The notes below the pieces were generated by a model. That model did no database searches, was not told the origin of the DNA, and saw only the letters and a program-made list of their open reading frames with translations. Source: Enterococcus raffinosus (GTDB taxonomy: Bacteria; Bacillota; Bacilli; Lactobacillales; Enterococcaceae). From it: 62,846 nucleotides of DNA. Position 1 is the stretch's first letter, and every line of letters starts with the position of its first letter. The stretch covers positions 1 through 62,846 of the forward strand of contig NZ_JXLA01000027.1 in the NCBI RefSeq assembly GCF_001886185.1, in the 5' to 3' direction. Positions 26,067 through 34,959 of the stretch are shown here, one piece after another. The position numbers and the translations under genes are program-made.

Positions 26067-28133
26067 ATGAACCGGGTAAAAAAAGCTTTTACCAATCGTT
26101 GGCTTATCTTATTGATGGTCAGCGTGCTTTTTTGGGCAAAGACGATCTTAGCCTATTATGTAGATTTTTCATTAGGTGTGGAAGGGTCCATTCAATACTT
26201 CATTTTATGGATCAATCCAATTGCTACGACATTGCTGCTTTTTGGGGTGTTTCTTTACGTCAAAAAAATGAAACCAGCCTTGCTCGTCTTATTTTTGATG
26301 GATCTGCTAAATACCTTGATCCTATATTTGAACGTGATTTTTTATCGTGAATTTACTGATTTTGTGACGATCAAATCGATTTTAGGATTTTCAAAGGTAT
26401 CACAAGGGATCTCCGGCAGTTCGTTTGCTTTGATGAAACCTCATGATATTTTTTATTGGGTAGATATACTCGCTTTCTTAGGAATATTGATTTATATTTT
26501 TGCGAAACGAAAGGAAATCGTCAGCAAACCTGTCAAAAAAACTTTCGCAGTAGCAGTCAGCTGTTTAGCAGCCTTGACCTTCTCAATCAATTTATCATTA
26601 AGTGAGGCGAATCGCCCACAATTACTGCAACGGACCTTTGACCGGTCTTATATCGTAAAGTATTTAGGATTAGACGCCTTTACTGTTTACGATGGGATCA
26701 AAACGGAGCAGACAAACAGTGTACGTGCCCATGCATCAAGCAATGGACTAACAGATATTTTAAAATATACGAAAAGTCATTACGCAGCTCCTGATCCAAG
26801 CAAATACGGCATCGCCAAGGGAAAGAATATTATTGTGATCCACTTGGAAAGCTTCCAACAATTCCTGATCAATATGAAGGTGGATGGACAAGAAGTTACA
26901 CCATTTTTGAACAGTTTGGAAAATGACAACAAGCAAACGCTGGCCTTTGATAATTTCTTCCATGAAGTTGGACAAGGCAAGACCAGCGATGCAGAAAACA
27001 TGCTGGAAACAGGGACCTTTGGGTTGCCACAGGGGTCATTGTTTACGCAATTAGGTTCAGACAATACCTTCCAAGCAGCGCCAGCAATCTTGAATCAGCA
27101 AGCCGGCTATACCAGTGCAGTTTTCCATGGGAATGTTGGCAGCTTCTGGAATCGCGACCATGTCTATAAAAATCTCGGCTATCAAAACTTTTTTGATCGC
27201 TCCTACTTTAATCAGTCAGATGAAAATCTAGGCTATGGCATTTTAGATAAGGACATGCTGAAGGAAACGGTGGGGCACTTAGAGCACCTGCAACAGCCCT
27301 TCTATACGAAATTTTTAACCGTAACAAATCATACACCGTATTTAACGGATGATAAGAATTTCAACTTCCCAGCGTTAAAAACAGGCAACAGTACAGTGGA
27401 TGACTATGTGCGCACGGCTCATTATTTAGACGAATCCTTGCGTCAATTCTTTGACTATCTGAAAGCTTCAGGGATCTATCAAAACTCGATCTTTATGATT
27501 TACGGGGATCACTTTGGAATTTCCGACAGCAATAATAAGGATCTGGCTAAAGCACTAGGAAAAGACCCAACGACTTGGGATAAATTTGATGATGCGCAGA
27601 TGCAGCGAGTACCATTGATGTTCCATATTCCCGGCTATACAAAGGGCGGTATCCAGCATCAATATGGCGGCGAAATTGACGTCTTACCAACGCTGCTGCA
27701 TTTAATGGGCATTGATACGAAAAAATATATTCAATTTGGGACGGATTTATTTTCACCTCAGCATGATCAAACCGTTGCTTTTCGAAATGGGGACTTTGTC
27801 TCACCAAATTACACGGAATTAGGCGGAGAGACCTATGACAATAAAACCGGTGAGAAGGTTGATCCAAAAGCCTTGAATATTGAACCGGAGATCGATAAGC
27901 AGCAGAAGCAGGTCAAACAAGCCTTAAGCTTATCCGATAAGTTGAACCAAGAAAATCTCTTGCGTTTCTACACACCAGAAGGTTTCACGCCCGTCGATCC
28001 GAAAAAATACGATTATCATGATTTAGATAAGAAAAACACGGAGATCGAAAAAGAAAAGGGTAGTCAATCAACCAGTCTTTACTCGAAGAATGGCAATAAA
28101 ACGACCGCAAACCTTTATCCGCCAATACAGTAA
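26067..28133 (+). CDS. LTA synthase-family sulfatase-fold membrane protein
   Basis: A 688-residue protein: five membrane helices in the first 190 residues, then an outer sulfatase-fold domain. Thr306 in GQGKTSDAENML matches the LtaS catalytic threonine; HLESFQQFLI and YGDHFGIS hold metal ligands. It polymerises glycerol phosphate or transfers it to a glycolipid in lipoteichoic acid synthesis. The start at 26067 (ATG) is preferred over GTG 26058 because GAAAGAAG precedes it. It stands alone. Confidence 0.9.
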   Translation: MNRVKKAFTNRWLILLMVSVLFWAKTILAYYVDFSLGVEGSIQYFILWINPIATTLLLFGVFLYVKKMKPALLVLFLMDLLNTLILYLNVIFYREFTDFVTIKSILGFSKVSQGISGSSFALMKPHDIFYWVDILAFLGILIYIFAKRKEIVSKPVKKTFAVAVSCLAALTFSINLSLSEANRPQLLQRTFDRSYIVKYLGLDAFTVYDGIKTEQTNSVRAHASSNGLTDILKYTKSHYAAPDPSKYGIAKGKNIIVIHLESFQQFLINMKVDGQEVTPFLNSLENDNKQTLAFDNFFHEVGQGKTSDAENMLETGTFGLPQGSLFTQLGSDNTFQAAPAILNQQAGYTSAVFHGNVGSFWNRDHVYKNLGYQNFFDRSYFNQSDENLGYGILDKDMLKETVGHLEHLQQPFYTKFLTVTNHTPYLTDDKNFNFPALKTGNSTVDDYVRTAHYLDESLRQFFDYLKASGIYQNSIFMIYGDHFGISDSNNKDLAKALGKDPTTWDKFDDAQMQRVPLMFHIPGYTKGGIQHQYGGEIDVLPTLLHLMGIDTKKYIQFGTDLFSPQHDQTVAFRNGDFVSPNYTELGGETYDNKTGEKVDPKALNIEPEIDKQQKQVKQALSLSDKLNQENLLRFYTPEGFTPVDPKKYDYHDLDKKNTEIEKEKGSQSTSLYSKNGNKTTANLYPPIQ

Positions 28134-28137
28134 GTTC

Positions 28138-28174
28138 AAGAAGAAGTATCCAATAAAATGGATGCTTCTTTTTT
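28138..28174 (+). terminator. Terminator of the LTA synthase gene
   Basis: AAGAAGTATCCA pairs with TGGATGCTTCTT around AATAAAA and is followed by T residues. Confidence 0.88.
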
Positions 28175-28317
28175 GATTCAACATTTCGGAAAATATAAAA
28201 AGTCTTAGAGTATAGAAATTTATGACAGGTTTCGTTGAAGCACCTGTAAAGCGAAAATAGAAACGCGCGTTTTCTTCTACGTCTATTTCTCGTTGATAGA
28301 ACCTTTAAAAAGGGCTG

Positions 28318-28340
28318 GATTCCCACACATTCCCGCCAAT
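28318..28340 (+). repeat. Second copy of the tRNA-Sec 3' end
   Basis: Twenty-three bases, GATTCCCACAC through CCCGCCAAT, are identical to 29205-29227, which covers the T-loop end, acceptor strand and CCA of tRNA-Sec plus two bases beyond. The sequence to the left does not resemble the rest of the tRNA. It is a tRNA remnant or a recombination scar, 887 bases upstream of the true copy. Confidence 0.85.
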
Positions 28341-28460
28341 CTAGCGATTCAGCAATTGGCTGATTATTTGATAAAACAAATGGGAAAGCGATAAAATCAG
28401 TAGGTCATAAAAGGCATCTTTTAAAAAAGCGGGGGTACGTTCCTTTAAAGTTTTCAGCAT
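28341..28460 (-). CDS. 39-residue hydrophobic small ORF beside the tRNA scar
   Basis: A short minus-strand ORF that starts at the ATG at 28458-28460, with GAAGGG eight bases upstream, and ends at TAG 28341-28343. The peptide begins MLKTLKERTPAFLKDAFYDL, continues as a hydrophobic helix (LLILSLSHLFYQIISQLL) and ends in NR. A charged start with one membrane helix recalls small membrane toxins or regulators, but I do not recognise a family. Its stop codon touches the 23-bp scar. Coding is plausible, not proven. Confidence 0.4.
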   Translation of the reverse strand: MLKTLKERTPAFLKDAFYDLLILSLSHLFYQIISQLLNR

Positions 28461-28619
28461 AATAATCATCCCTTCAAAATTAAGATAAAACCTACTCTAG
28501 ATAGTGAAGCTTATCGCTTGCTTAAAAGGTTCTAAGAAAACGTAAAACAATCGATCCATTTGATTCAGAGACTGTTTCGGCTTAAGATAGAACTATAGTG
28601 GAAAAAGGGCGGGGTGAGT

Positions 28620-28982
28620 ATGGCAGCTATTGAGCATATTATACAAACATTTTTTCATCCGATCGTTCTATTACTGGATGTCCTATCAATTGCTATTATT
28701 ATCGTGGGAGCAGTGCTTGCGTTTGTGAAGCTGCTTCATCACGGAAGCAACAATGAGTTTTCTTCTGTTTTACAAAAAAATAAATACATCAAGGCTTATT
28801 TAGGCAGCTATATTTTGTTAAGCTTAGAGTTTCTAATCGTGGCGGATATTATTGAAACGATCATTAATCCAACCTTTCAAGACATTATCAAATTGGGATT
28901 GATTGTCGTCATCCGAACGATGATTTCTTATTTTTTAAATAAGGAAATCAGTGAATTTTCTGATGAAGAAGCGAAGAGATAG
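28620..28982 (+). CDS. DUF1622 membrane protein
   Basis: A 120-residue protein with three hydrophobic stretches (about residues 13-38, 58-78 and 85-105), matching the DUF1622 family of small membrane proteins of unknown function. LLDVLSIAIIIVGAVLAFVK and YILLSLEFLIVADIIETI are typical. It lies alone between the scar and tRNA-Sec, both copies of the 23-bp repeat thus flanking it. A GTG at 28614 is an alternative start. Confidence 0.83.
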   Translation: MAAIEHIIQTFFHPIVLLLDVLSIAIIIVGAVLAFVKLLHHGSNNEFSSVLQKNKYIKAYLGSYILLSLEFLIVADIIETIINPTFQDIIKLGLIVVIRTMISYFLNKEISEFSDEEAKR

Positions 28983-29026
28983 AAAGAAAATGACGTGGAA
29001 ATACAACCCAATAAGTTAGTAATTTT

Positions 29027-29076
29027 TTAAAAGAAAGAAGTAAACGTACAGCCGACTATTTCTTTCTTTTTTTCTT
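29027..29076 (+). terminator. Terminator of the DUF1622 gene
   Basis: AAAGAAAGAAGT pairs with ACTATTTCTTTCTTT and is followed by a T-run. It also separates the gene from tRNA-Sec. Confidence 0.75.
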
Positions 29077-29088
29077 TGCGATTTGTTA

Positions 29089-29117
29089 TTGATTCCCGCT
29101 TGAAGGAGTGGTATGAT
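29089..29117 (+). promoter_or_regulatory. Promoter of tRNA-Sec
   Basis: TTGATT (29089-29094) and TATGAT (29112-29117) are spaced by 17 bases and end 11 bases before the tRNA, so transcription would start almost at its first base. Confidence 0.75.
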
Positions 29118-29128
29118 TATTTTGTTTC

Positions 29129-29225
29129 GGGAGTGGATGGGTTCTGGTGTTCCCTCTGGTCTTCAAAACCAGTATGAGGAGTTAGGAGCTTCTTGGGTGG
29201 GTTCGATTCCCACACATTCCCGCCA
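29129..29225 (+). tRNA. selC: tRNA-Sec (anticodon UCA)
   Basis: Inserts selenocysteine at UGA. The anticodon stem-loop is CTGGT-CTTCAAA-ACCAG with TCA at 29163-29165. A long extra arm follows (about 29171-29194), then the T-arm GTGGG-TTCGATT-CCCAC, and the acceptor end ACATTCCCGCCA pairs with GGGAGTGG at the 5' end. The 97-base length, long extra arm and genome-encoded CCA fit bacterial tRNA-Sec. It lies about 8 kb from the sel operon and is flanked by a promoter and a terminator, so it is its own unit. Confidence 0.96.
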
Positions 29226-29236
29226 ATATGACCTTA

Positions 29237-29296
29237 ATCACCGATGTTGCTAGATTTAGAATTCTTTCTAAGTAGAGGAGCATCGGTTTTTTTATT
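29237..29296 (+). terminator. Terminator after tRNA-Sec
   Basis: ACCGATGTTGC pairs with GGAGCATCGGT across a long loop and TTTTTTT follows. Confidence 0.8.
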
Positions 29297-29323
29297 TTTT
29301 AAAGGATTGGAGAGATTAAAGTA

Positions 29324-29608
29324 ATGAAGGAATACAAATTTGAATCCCAGATATATGCTTCTGAAGTCGGTAAAGGTGGCGCTTATATTATTTTTCCTTA
29401 CGACATTCGAGAAGAATTTGGTAAAGGGCGTGTCAAAGTCCGCGCCACCTTTGACGGTGTGGACTATCAAGGGAGTATCGTAAACATGGGTGTTAAGAAC
29501 GAAGATGGCAGTATTTGCTATATTTTGGGAATTCGGAAGGATATTCGAAAGAAGATCGAAAAAGATATCGGTGATACTGTCTCTGTCCGTGTTTTTTCCA
29601 TGGAATAA
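29324..29608 (+). CDS. DUF1905 family protein
   Basis: A 94-residue soluble protein of the DUF1905 type, a small beta-barrel often seen alone or fused to other small domains: it begins YKFESQIYASEVGKGGAYII, followed by PYDIREEFGKGR and RATFDGVDYQGSIVNMG. Function unknown. GGAGAGA lies ahead of the ATG. It is a single-gene unit between tRNA-Sec and araR. Confidence 0.82.
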   Translation: MKEYKFESQIYASEVGKGGAYIIFPYDIREEFGKGRVKVRATFDGVDYQGSIVNMGVKNEDGSICYILGIRKDIRKKIEKDIGDTVSVRVFSME

Positions 29609-29682
29609 AAGCTAATTGTTCAAAAGGCTATTTTGATAGTTAGAGTAAGTTTTCGTAAGAACAAGGAAACAAATACTCATAG

Positions 29683-29728
29683 ATATGTACGGAAATGAAC
29701 AGAATGATGAAAATTTGTTCGGACATAT
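29683..29728. promoter_or_regulatory. Two AraR-type boxes before araR
   Basis: ATATGTACGGAAAT (29683-29696) and ATTTGTTCGGACATAT (29713-29728) resemble AraR operators (ATTTGTACGTACAAAT type). Their place upstream of araR suggests autoregulation. Confidence 0.65.
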
Positions 29729-29792
29729 ATGGCGATATTTTGAATTTTCTGTTACTCTGTATACAAATACTTAGTGAAGGAAAGGGCAGGCT

Positions 29793-30878
29793 ATGAACCA
29801 ATCAAAATATCAGACGATCGCCGATGAATTGAAATCAAGGATTCTTTCCGGTGAATACAAAGAAAATATGGCGATTCCGCCAGAATTACAGCTACAAAAA
29901 GATTATCAGGTAAGCCGACACACGATCCGCCAAGCGATTGCCTTGCTTGTGAATGAAGGCTTTCTTAGAAAAGAAAAGGGTTCGGGGACTTACGTAGATA
30001 TAAAGTATAAACAAGAAAGTAAAGCGCCAAGCAATAATCATAAAACCATTGGTGTTGTTACCACCTACTTATCTGATTACATTTTCCCTTCGATTATTCG
30101 CGGCATTGAAAAGACGTTAAGGGAAAAAGGCTATTCGCTTTTATTAGCTAGCACGAATAATGATTTTCAACAAGAAAAGCAATGTATCGAAAAAATGATC
30201 ACTCAAGGGGTTGAGGGGTTGATCGTTGAACCGACCAAAAGTAATCAGTACAATCCGAATCTAGCACTGTATGTTCGCTTAAGAGAGCAGGGGATTCCGA
30301 TGGTTATGATCAATGCTGTTTACGAAGAAATCAGTGCGCCTTTTATTTGTGTAGATGATGTTGAGAGCGGCTTTTTAGCGACAGACTATTTGATCAAAAA
30401 CAATCATAAAAAGCTGCTGTTAGTCACAAAAATAGATGACCTCCAAGGGAAATATCGGATGAAGGGATTCATTAAGGCCTGTGAGAAATCTGGTATCCAA
30501 TTTTCTCCAGAGGACATCATTACCTATGAAACAGAAACAAGAAAAACCATTTTCGATCAGGTCCAGGCGCGATTGAAAGAAGAGCCTCAGATTACAGGGC
30601 TCGTTTGCTACAACGATCAGGTGGCTAGCAGCTTAATCGATCGTCTAAGTGCGAATGGCTTACAGATTCCTCAAGAGCTTTCGGTAATTGGAAATGATAA
30701 TTCTGCCTTGAGTAAAATAGGGAATGTGAAGCTTACGACCTTGAATCATCCGAAGGAACAGATGGGGCAGGATTCGGCTAATTGGATCATCGAAGCGATC
30801 GAAGAAGGCCGCGATCCAGAGAATATCCTCTATGAACCAACGTTAATTGAAAGAGATTCAGTCACACCATTATTATAA
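29793..30878 (+). CDS. araR: AraR, GntR/LacI-type arabinose repressor
   Basis: A 361-residue repressor with a GntR-type winged helix at residues 1-70 (YQTIADELKSRILSGEYKEN, VSRHTIRQAIALLVNEGFL) and a LacI-type sugar-binding part (KTIGVVTTYLSDYIFPSIIR; VIGNDNSALSKIG). This domain mix is that of AraR. It should bind the boxes before araB and itself and leave when L-arabinose binds. GGAAAGGG precedes the ATG. Confidence 0.93.
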   Translation: MNQSKYQTIADELKSRILSGEYKENMAIPPELQLQKDYQVSRHTIRQAIALLVNEGFLRKEKGSGTYVDIKYKQESKAPSNNHKTIGVVTTYLSDYIFPSIIRGIEKTLREKGYSLLLASTNNDFQQEKQCIEKMITQGVEGLIVEPTKSNQYNPNLALYVRLREQGIPMVMINAVYEEISAPFICVDDVESGFLATDYLIKNNHKKLLLVTKIDDLQGKYRMKGFIKACEKSGIQFSPEDIITYETETRKTIFDQVQARLKEEPQITGLVCYNDQVASSLIDRLSANGLQIPQELSVIGNDNSALSKIGNVKLTTLNHPKEQMGQDSANWIIEAIEEGRDPENILYEPTLIERDSVTPLL

Positions 30879-30889
30879 ATCATCAAAAA

Positions 30890-30918
30890 AGCAGCTCGTA
30901 GTAGGAGCTGCTTTTTTT
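30890..30918 (+). terminator. Terminator of araR
   Basis: AGCAGCTC and GAGCTGCT form an 8-bp stem with a 7-base loop, followed by seven T. Confidence 0.92.
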
Positions 30919-30934
30919 GCGTGTTCAGCAGAAT

Positions 30935-30991
30935 ATTTGTACGAACAAAAATAAATAATCGGTTGACATGTACGTACACAAATTGTATGAT
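30935..30991 (+). promoter_or_regulatory. araB promoter with two AraR boxes
   Basis: TTGACA (30963-30968) and TATGAT (30986-30991) stand 17 bases apart. Box ATTTGTACGAACAAAA lies at 30935-30950, before the -35, and box ACATGTACGTACACAAAT at 30966-30983 fills the spacer. The second box would block RNA polymerase when AraR is bound; the box centres are about 32 bases apart (three helical turns), fitting joint binding. Confidence 0.85.
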
Positions 30992-31042
30992 AACGGTAAC
31001 AAATAGAGAACAAGGGAGGAGATTCCTATCAAAACGAAGGAA

Positions 31043-32632
31043 ATGATCGCAAAAATCAAACTGGATATCATGGATGGCCGGACAGCTTTAGGAATCGAGT
31101 TTGGTTCTACACGAATCAAGTCAGTCTTGATTGGATCAGATTTGGTACCGATTGCTGCAGGAAGCTTTGAATGGGAAAATGCCTTAGAAAATGGAATTTG
31201 GACGTATTCATTAGAGGATATTTGGAAGGGCTTACGAGTAAGCTATCGCAAAATGGCAACGGAAGTCTTCGAGGAGTATGGTGAAACTTTGTCGACGATC
31301 GGCTCGATCGGCTTTAGTGCCATGATGCATGGTTATATGGCCTTTGATAAAAACGATGAATTGCTGGTTCCTTTTAGAACTTGGCGCAATGCTATCACAG
31401 CCGAAGCGGAAGAAAAGCTGACGGAGGCTTTTCAATACAACATTCCACAACGCTGGAGTATCGCGCACCTTTATCAAGCGATCCTAAATCAGGAAGAGCA
31501 TGTAAGCGAGATTCACTTTTTGACCACTTTAGCAGGCTACATTCATTGGCAGATGACCGGACAAAAAGTCTTGGGTGTTGGCGATGCTTCCGGTATGTTT
31601 CCAATTGATACGGAGACAAAGAATTATGATCAACAAATGGTGGAAATTTTTAGCCAGTTGACTGAAGGAACGGCCTTTACTCAAGAATTAAGTCAAGTAT
31701 TACCGAAGGTGCTGCTTGCAGGAGAAGCCGCTGGAACGTTGACGCAAGAAGGCGCATATCTGCTTGATCCTACAGGAACATTGCAGCCAGGGATTCCGCT
31801 TTGTCCCCCTGAAGGAGATGCGGGAACTGGGATGGTTGCGACGAACAGTGTGCGTCAAAGAACGGGAAATGTCTCGGCTGGAACCTCGGCCTTTGCCATG
31901 ATCGTCCTGGAGGAGAAGTTAAAAGAAGTTCACCCAGAAATAGATTTGGTGACGACGCCGATGGGTGATCTCGTGGCGATGGTGCACACCAATAATTGTT
32001 CCTCTGAAATTAATGCTTGGGTCCATTTATTTAAAGAGTTTTCTGAAGCATTAGGTTTGGATATTAACACAGAAAAGCTGTATACCACACTGTTTGAAAA
32101 GGCTTTGGAGGGGGATCCTGACTGTGGAGGGCTGCTTTCTTATGGGTATCACTCTGGTGAGAATATCACTGGTATGAATGAGGGACGTCCATTATTCGTC
32201 CGGACACCTGAGAGCAAGTTTGATTTAGCGAACTTCATGCGTCTGCATCTATCCAGTGCCTTTGGAGCGATGCGAATCGGGATGGAAATTTTGAAAAAGG
32301 AAACAATTCGAATTGATAAATTAGTCGGACATGGCGGAATCTTCAAGACCCCTGAAGTCGGTCAACGAATTTTAGCCTCAGCGATGGAAGCGCCTGTGAC
32401 CGTGATGGAAACAGCTGGCGAAGGCGGTGCTTGGGGCATTGCTTTGCTAGCGGCTTATCAGTCGGAGGAAGTGCTCACGCTAGCAGAATTCTTGGAGCAG
32501 AAGGTGTTCGCAGGCAGTGAAGGAGTAACACTTGAGCCGAAGGAAGAGGATTTGCAGGGCTATAGCGAATTTATTGAACGGTATGAAAAAGGTCTGAAGA
32601 TTGAAGCAGAAGCCATCCAAGCGTTGAAATAA
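31043..32632 (+). CDS. araB: AraB-like ribulokinase (FGGY family)
   Basis: Phosphorylates L-ribulose. From ATG 31043 it has 529 residues. [16 protein letters not shown] is the N-terminal ATP-fold motif; [28 protein letters not shown] and [15 protein letters not shown] are FGGY patches. It is the first gene of araB-araD-araA and is of the Lactobacillus/Enterococcus AraB type rather than the E. coli type. The start is odd: AGGGAGGAG ends at 31021, 21 bases before this ATG, and an ATC at 31028-31030 in the same frame is ideally spaced. Confidence 0.9.
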   Translation: MIAKIKLDIMDGRTALGIEFGSTRIKSVLIGSDLVPIAAGSFEWENALENGIWTYSLEDIWKGLRVSYRKMATEVFEEYGETLSTIGSIGFSAMMHGYMAFDKNDELLVPFRTWRNAITAEAEEKLTEAFQYNIPQRWSIAHLYQAILNQEEHVSEIHFLTTLAGYIHWQMTGQKVLGVGDASGMFPIDTETKNYDQQMVEIFSQLTEGTAFTQELSQVLPKVLLAGEAAGTLTQEGAYLLDPTGTLQPGIPLCPPEGDAGTGMVATNSVRQRTGNVSAGTSAFAMIVLEEKLKEVHPEIDLVTTPMGDLVAMVHTNNCSSEINAWVHLFKEFSEALGLDINTEKLYTTLFEKALEGDPDCGGLLSYGYHSGENITGMNEGRPLFVRTPESKFDLANFMRLHLSSAFGAMRIGMEILKKETIRIDKLVGHGGIFKTPEVGQRILASAMEAPVTVMETAGEGGAWGIALLAAYQSEEVLTLAEFLEQKVFAGSEGVTLEPKEEDLQGYSEFIERYEKGLKIEAEAIQALK

Positions 32633-32644
32633 GGAGAGAGTCCC

Positions 32645-33343
32645 ATGTTAGAACAACTAAAAGAAGAAGTTTTTCAAGCGAATTTAGAACTACCAAAGCA
32701 AGGATTAATCAAGTATACCTGGGGAAATGTTAGTGCTTTTGATAAGGAGACCGGCTATTTTGTCATCAAGCCTAGCGGCGTAAGCTATGACGAAATGAAG
32801 GCTTCGGATATGGTGGTCGTTGATTTAGAGAATACTGTCATTGAAGGAGAATTAAATCCTTCCTCGGATACACCAACCCATGCGGTCTTATATCAAGCTT
32901 TTCCTGAAATCGGCGGTATCTGTCACACGCATTCTACTTGGGCAACGATTTGGGCGCAGGCAGGATTGGATTTACCAGCGATGGGAACCACGCATGCAGA
33001 TACTTTTTACGGAACGGTGCCATGTGCCAGATTTTTAACCCAAAAAGAAATAGATGATGGATACGAACATGAAACAGGCAAGGTCATTATCGAAACCTTC
33101 AAGAAACGAGACATAGATGTGATGGAAATCCCTGGTGTTTTACTTCACGGACATGGGCCGTTTACTTGGGGGAAAGATGCTAAAAGTGCCGTTATGAATG
33201 CGGTCGTTTTGGACGAAGTAGCGAAGATGAATCTCTTTGCGCGTCAGTTAAACAGCTTTGCAGAGGAGCTGCCGCAACGAGTTTTAGATAAGCACTATTT
33301 AAGAAAACACGGAAAAAATGCCTATTACGGGCAAGGAAATTAA
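32645..33343 (+). CDS. araD: AraD, L-ribulose-5-phosphate 4-epimerase
   Basis: Turns L-ribulose 5-phosphate into D-xylulose 5-phosphate. It has 232 residues. Zinc histidines are in HTHSTW and [25 protein letters not shown] and [10 protein letters not shown] are family patches. It starts 12 bases after araB with AAGGAGAG. Its product feeds the phosphoketolase downstream. Confidence 0.95.
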   Translation: MLEQLKEEVFQANLELPKQGLIKYTWGNVSAFDKETGYFVIKPSGVSYDEMKASDMVVVDLENTVIEGELNPSSDTPTHAVLYQAFPEIGGICHTHSTWATIWAQAGLDLPAMGTTHADTFYGTVPCARFLTQKEIDDGYEHETGKVIIETFKKRDIDVMEIPGVLLHGHGPFTWGKDAKSAVMNAVVLDEVAKMNLFARQLNSFAEELPQRVLDKHYLRKHGKNAYYGQGN

Positions 33344-33371
33344 ACTCACTATTATAAAGGAGCGAACAGGA

Positions 33372-34796
33372 ATGTTAGAAGTAAGCAAAAAAGAATTTTG
33401 GTTTGTCGTAGGATCACAACATCTATATGGAGAAGAAGCATTAAAGAGCGTGAAGGCAGACGCAGAAGCAATCGTTAAGGGTCTGAATGACAGCGGGAAA
33501 ATGAAGTACTCAATCGTCTTGAAGGAATTAGCGGTAACATCCGATACGATTACAAAAATCATGAAGGAAGTCAATTATCGTGATGATGTAGCAGGTGTCA
33601 TTACTTGGATGCATACCTTCTCACCAGCAAAAATGTGGATTCGCGGCACAAAATTATTGCAAAAACCTTTGCTGCATTTAGCGACACAATTTAATGAAAG
33701 CATTCCTTGGGATACGATCGATATGGATTTCATGAATTTGAACCAGTCGGCTCATGGAGACCGTGAGTACGGCTTCATCAATGCCCGCTTGAAAAAGCAA
33801 AATCAAATCGTTGTCGGCTACTGGCAAACGGATAGTGTGCAACAACAAATCGCTGACTGGATGGATGTCGCTGTCGCATACAATGAAAGCTTCAATATTA
33901 AGGTAGCGCGCTTTGGGGACAATATGCGTAATGTTGCCGTCACTGAAGGGGATAAAGTCGAAGCGCAAATTCAATTCGGTTGGGTCGTTGACTACTTTGG
34001 TATCGGTGATTTAGTGCAGTATGTAGAGGCTGTCAAAGAGGAAGAAGTTGACGAGCTATTTGCTGAATACAAAAAAATATATGATTTTGATTATGGTGAT
34101 TATGATCATGACAAATGGGAAGCCCATGTCAAAGTACAGGCAAAGCAAGAAATTGGGATTCGCCGTTTCCTAGAGGCGGGTGATTACAACGCCTTCACCT
34201 CTAACTTTGAAGATTTGTACGGCATGCAGCAATTGCCTGGATTAGCTGTTCAACGCTTAATGGCTGAAGGCTACGGCTTTGCGGGGGAAGGTGACTGGAA
34301 AACAGCGGCTTTAGATCGCTTAATGAAAGTGATGGCCCACAACGAAAACACTGGCTTCATGGAAGATTACACATACGAATTGGCTGCAGGCAAAGAAGCG
34401 ATTCTGCAATCACATATGATGGAGGTCGATCCGACCTTAGCCGTGAACAAACCAAAAATTGTTGTTTCCCCATTATCAATGGGTGACCGCGAAGATCCTG
34501 CGCGCTTAGTATTTGATGGAAAAGCAGGGGACGGTGTAGTTGTTTCAATGGCGGACTTTGGTACCCACTATAAATTATTGATTAATGAGGTTGAAGCTTT
34601 TGAACCGACAGAAGCTGCGCCGAATCTGCCAGTTGCCCGCGTATTATGGAAAGTAAAACCAAACTTCCATGACGGTGTCGGCCAATGGATTCAAATAGGC
34701 GGGGGACATCATACAGTTGTTTCGTTGAATTTGACGACAGAACAGATCATTACTTGGGCGAAATTGGTTGATTTAGAATACGTTACTATCAAGTAG
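33372..34796 (+). CDS. araA: AraA, L-arabinose isomerase
   Basis: Turns L-arabinose into L-ribulose, the first step. It has 474 residues from the ATG at 33372, which has AAAGGAGCGAACAGG upstream; a longer reading from 33318 would overlap araD and is rejected. [17 protein letters not shown] opens the protein; [21 protein letters not shown] and GGGHHTVVS are family patches with catalytic Glu and His residues. Confidence 0.96.
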   Translation: MLEVSKKEFWFVVGSQHLYGEEALKSVKADAEAIVKGLNDSGKMKYSIVLKELAVTSDTITKIMKEVNYRDDVAGVITWMHTFSPAKMWIRGTKLLQKPLLHLATQFNESIPWDTIDMDFMNLNQSAHGDREYGFINARLKKQNQIVVGYWQTDSVQQQIADWMDVAVAYNESFNIKVARFGDNMRNVAVTEGDKVEAQIQFGWVVDYFGIGDLVQYVEAVKEEEVDELFAEYKKIYDFDYGDYDHDKWEAHVKVQAKQEIGIRRFLEAGDYNAFTSNFEDLYGMQQLPGLAVQRLMAEGYGFAGEGDWKTAALDRLMKVMAHNENTGFMEDYTYELAAGKEAILQSHMMEVDPTLAVNKPKIVVSPLSMGDREDPARLVFDGKAGDGVVVSMADFGTHYKLLINEVEAFEPTEAAPNLPVARVLWKVKPNFHDGVGQWIQIGGGHHTVVSLNLTTEQIITWAKLVDLEYVTIK

Positions 34797-34801
34797 AAAA
34801 T

Positions 34802-34840
34802 AAAAATATTGGCTTGGATTTTTCTGAGCCAATATTTTAT
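34802..34840 (+). terminator. Terminator of araBDA
   Basis: AAAATATTGGCT and AGCCAATATTTT form a 12-bp perfect stem around a 12-base loop, then a T-rich tract. Confidence 0.85.
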
Positions 34841-34884
34841 TCGACTAATAAAAGTAAAAATCACTATTAATTTTCGAAAAGGTA

Positions 34885-34913
34885 TTTACATCTCTGGTAA
34901 TTAAAGGTATATT
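34885..34913 (+). promoter_or_regulatory. Promoter of xfp
   Basis: TTTACA (34885-34890) and TATATT (34908-34913) are 17 bases apart, about 47 bases before the start codon. Confidence 0.65.
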
Positions 34914-34959
34914 GTACTAAAATAATAAAAGTAAAAATGACTAAAAAGGAGTCTTACTC

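Noticed and set aside
28318-29227. A simple integrated element bounded by tRNA-Sec att sites
   Set aside because: The whole tRNA would lie before the element and the remnant after it; here the order is reversed, and no integrase is present between the copies.
30988-31001. cre site at the araB transcription start
   Set aside because: TGATAACGGTAACA differs from the consensus at two positions, including a core base, so it is too weak to call.
33318-33371. N-terminal extension of AraA overlapping araD
   Set aside because: The start at 33372 has a ribosome site and gives the 474-residue family length.
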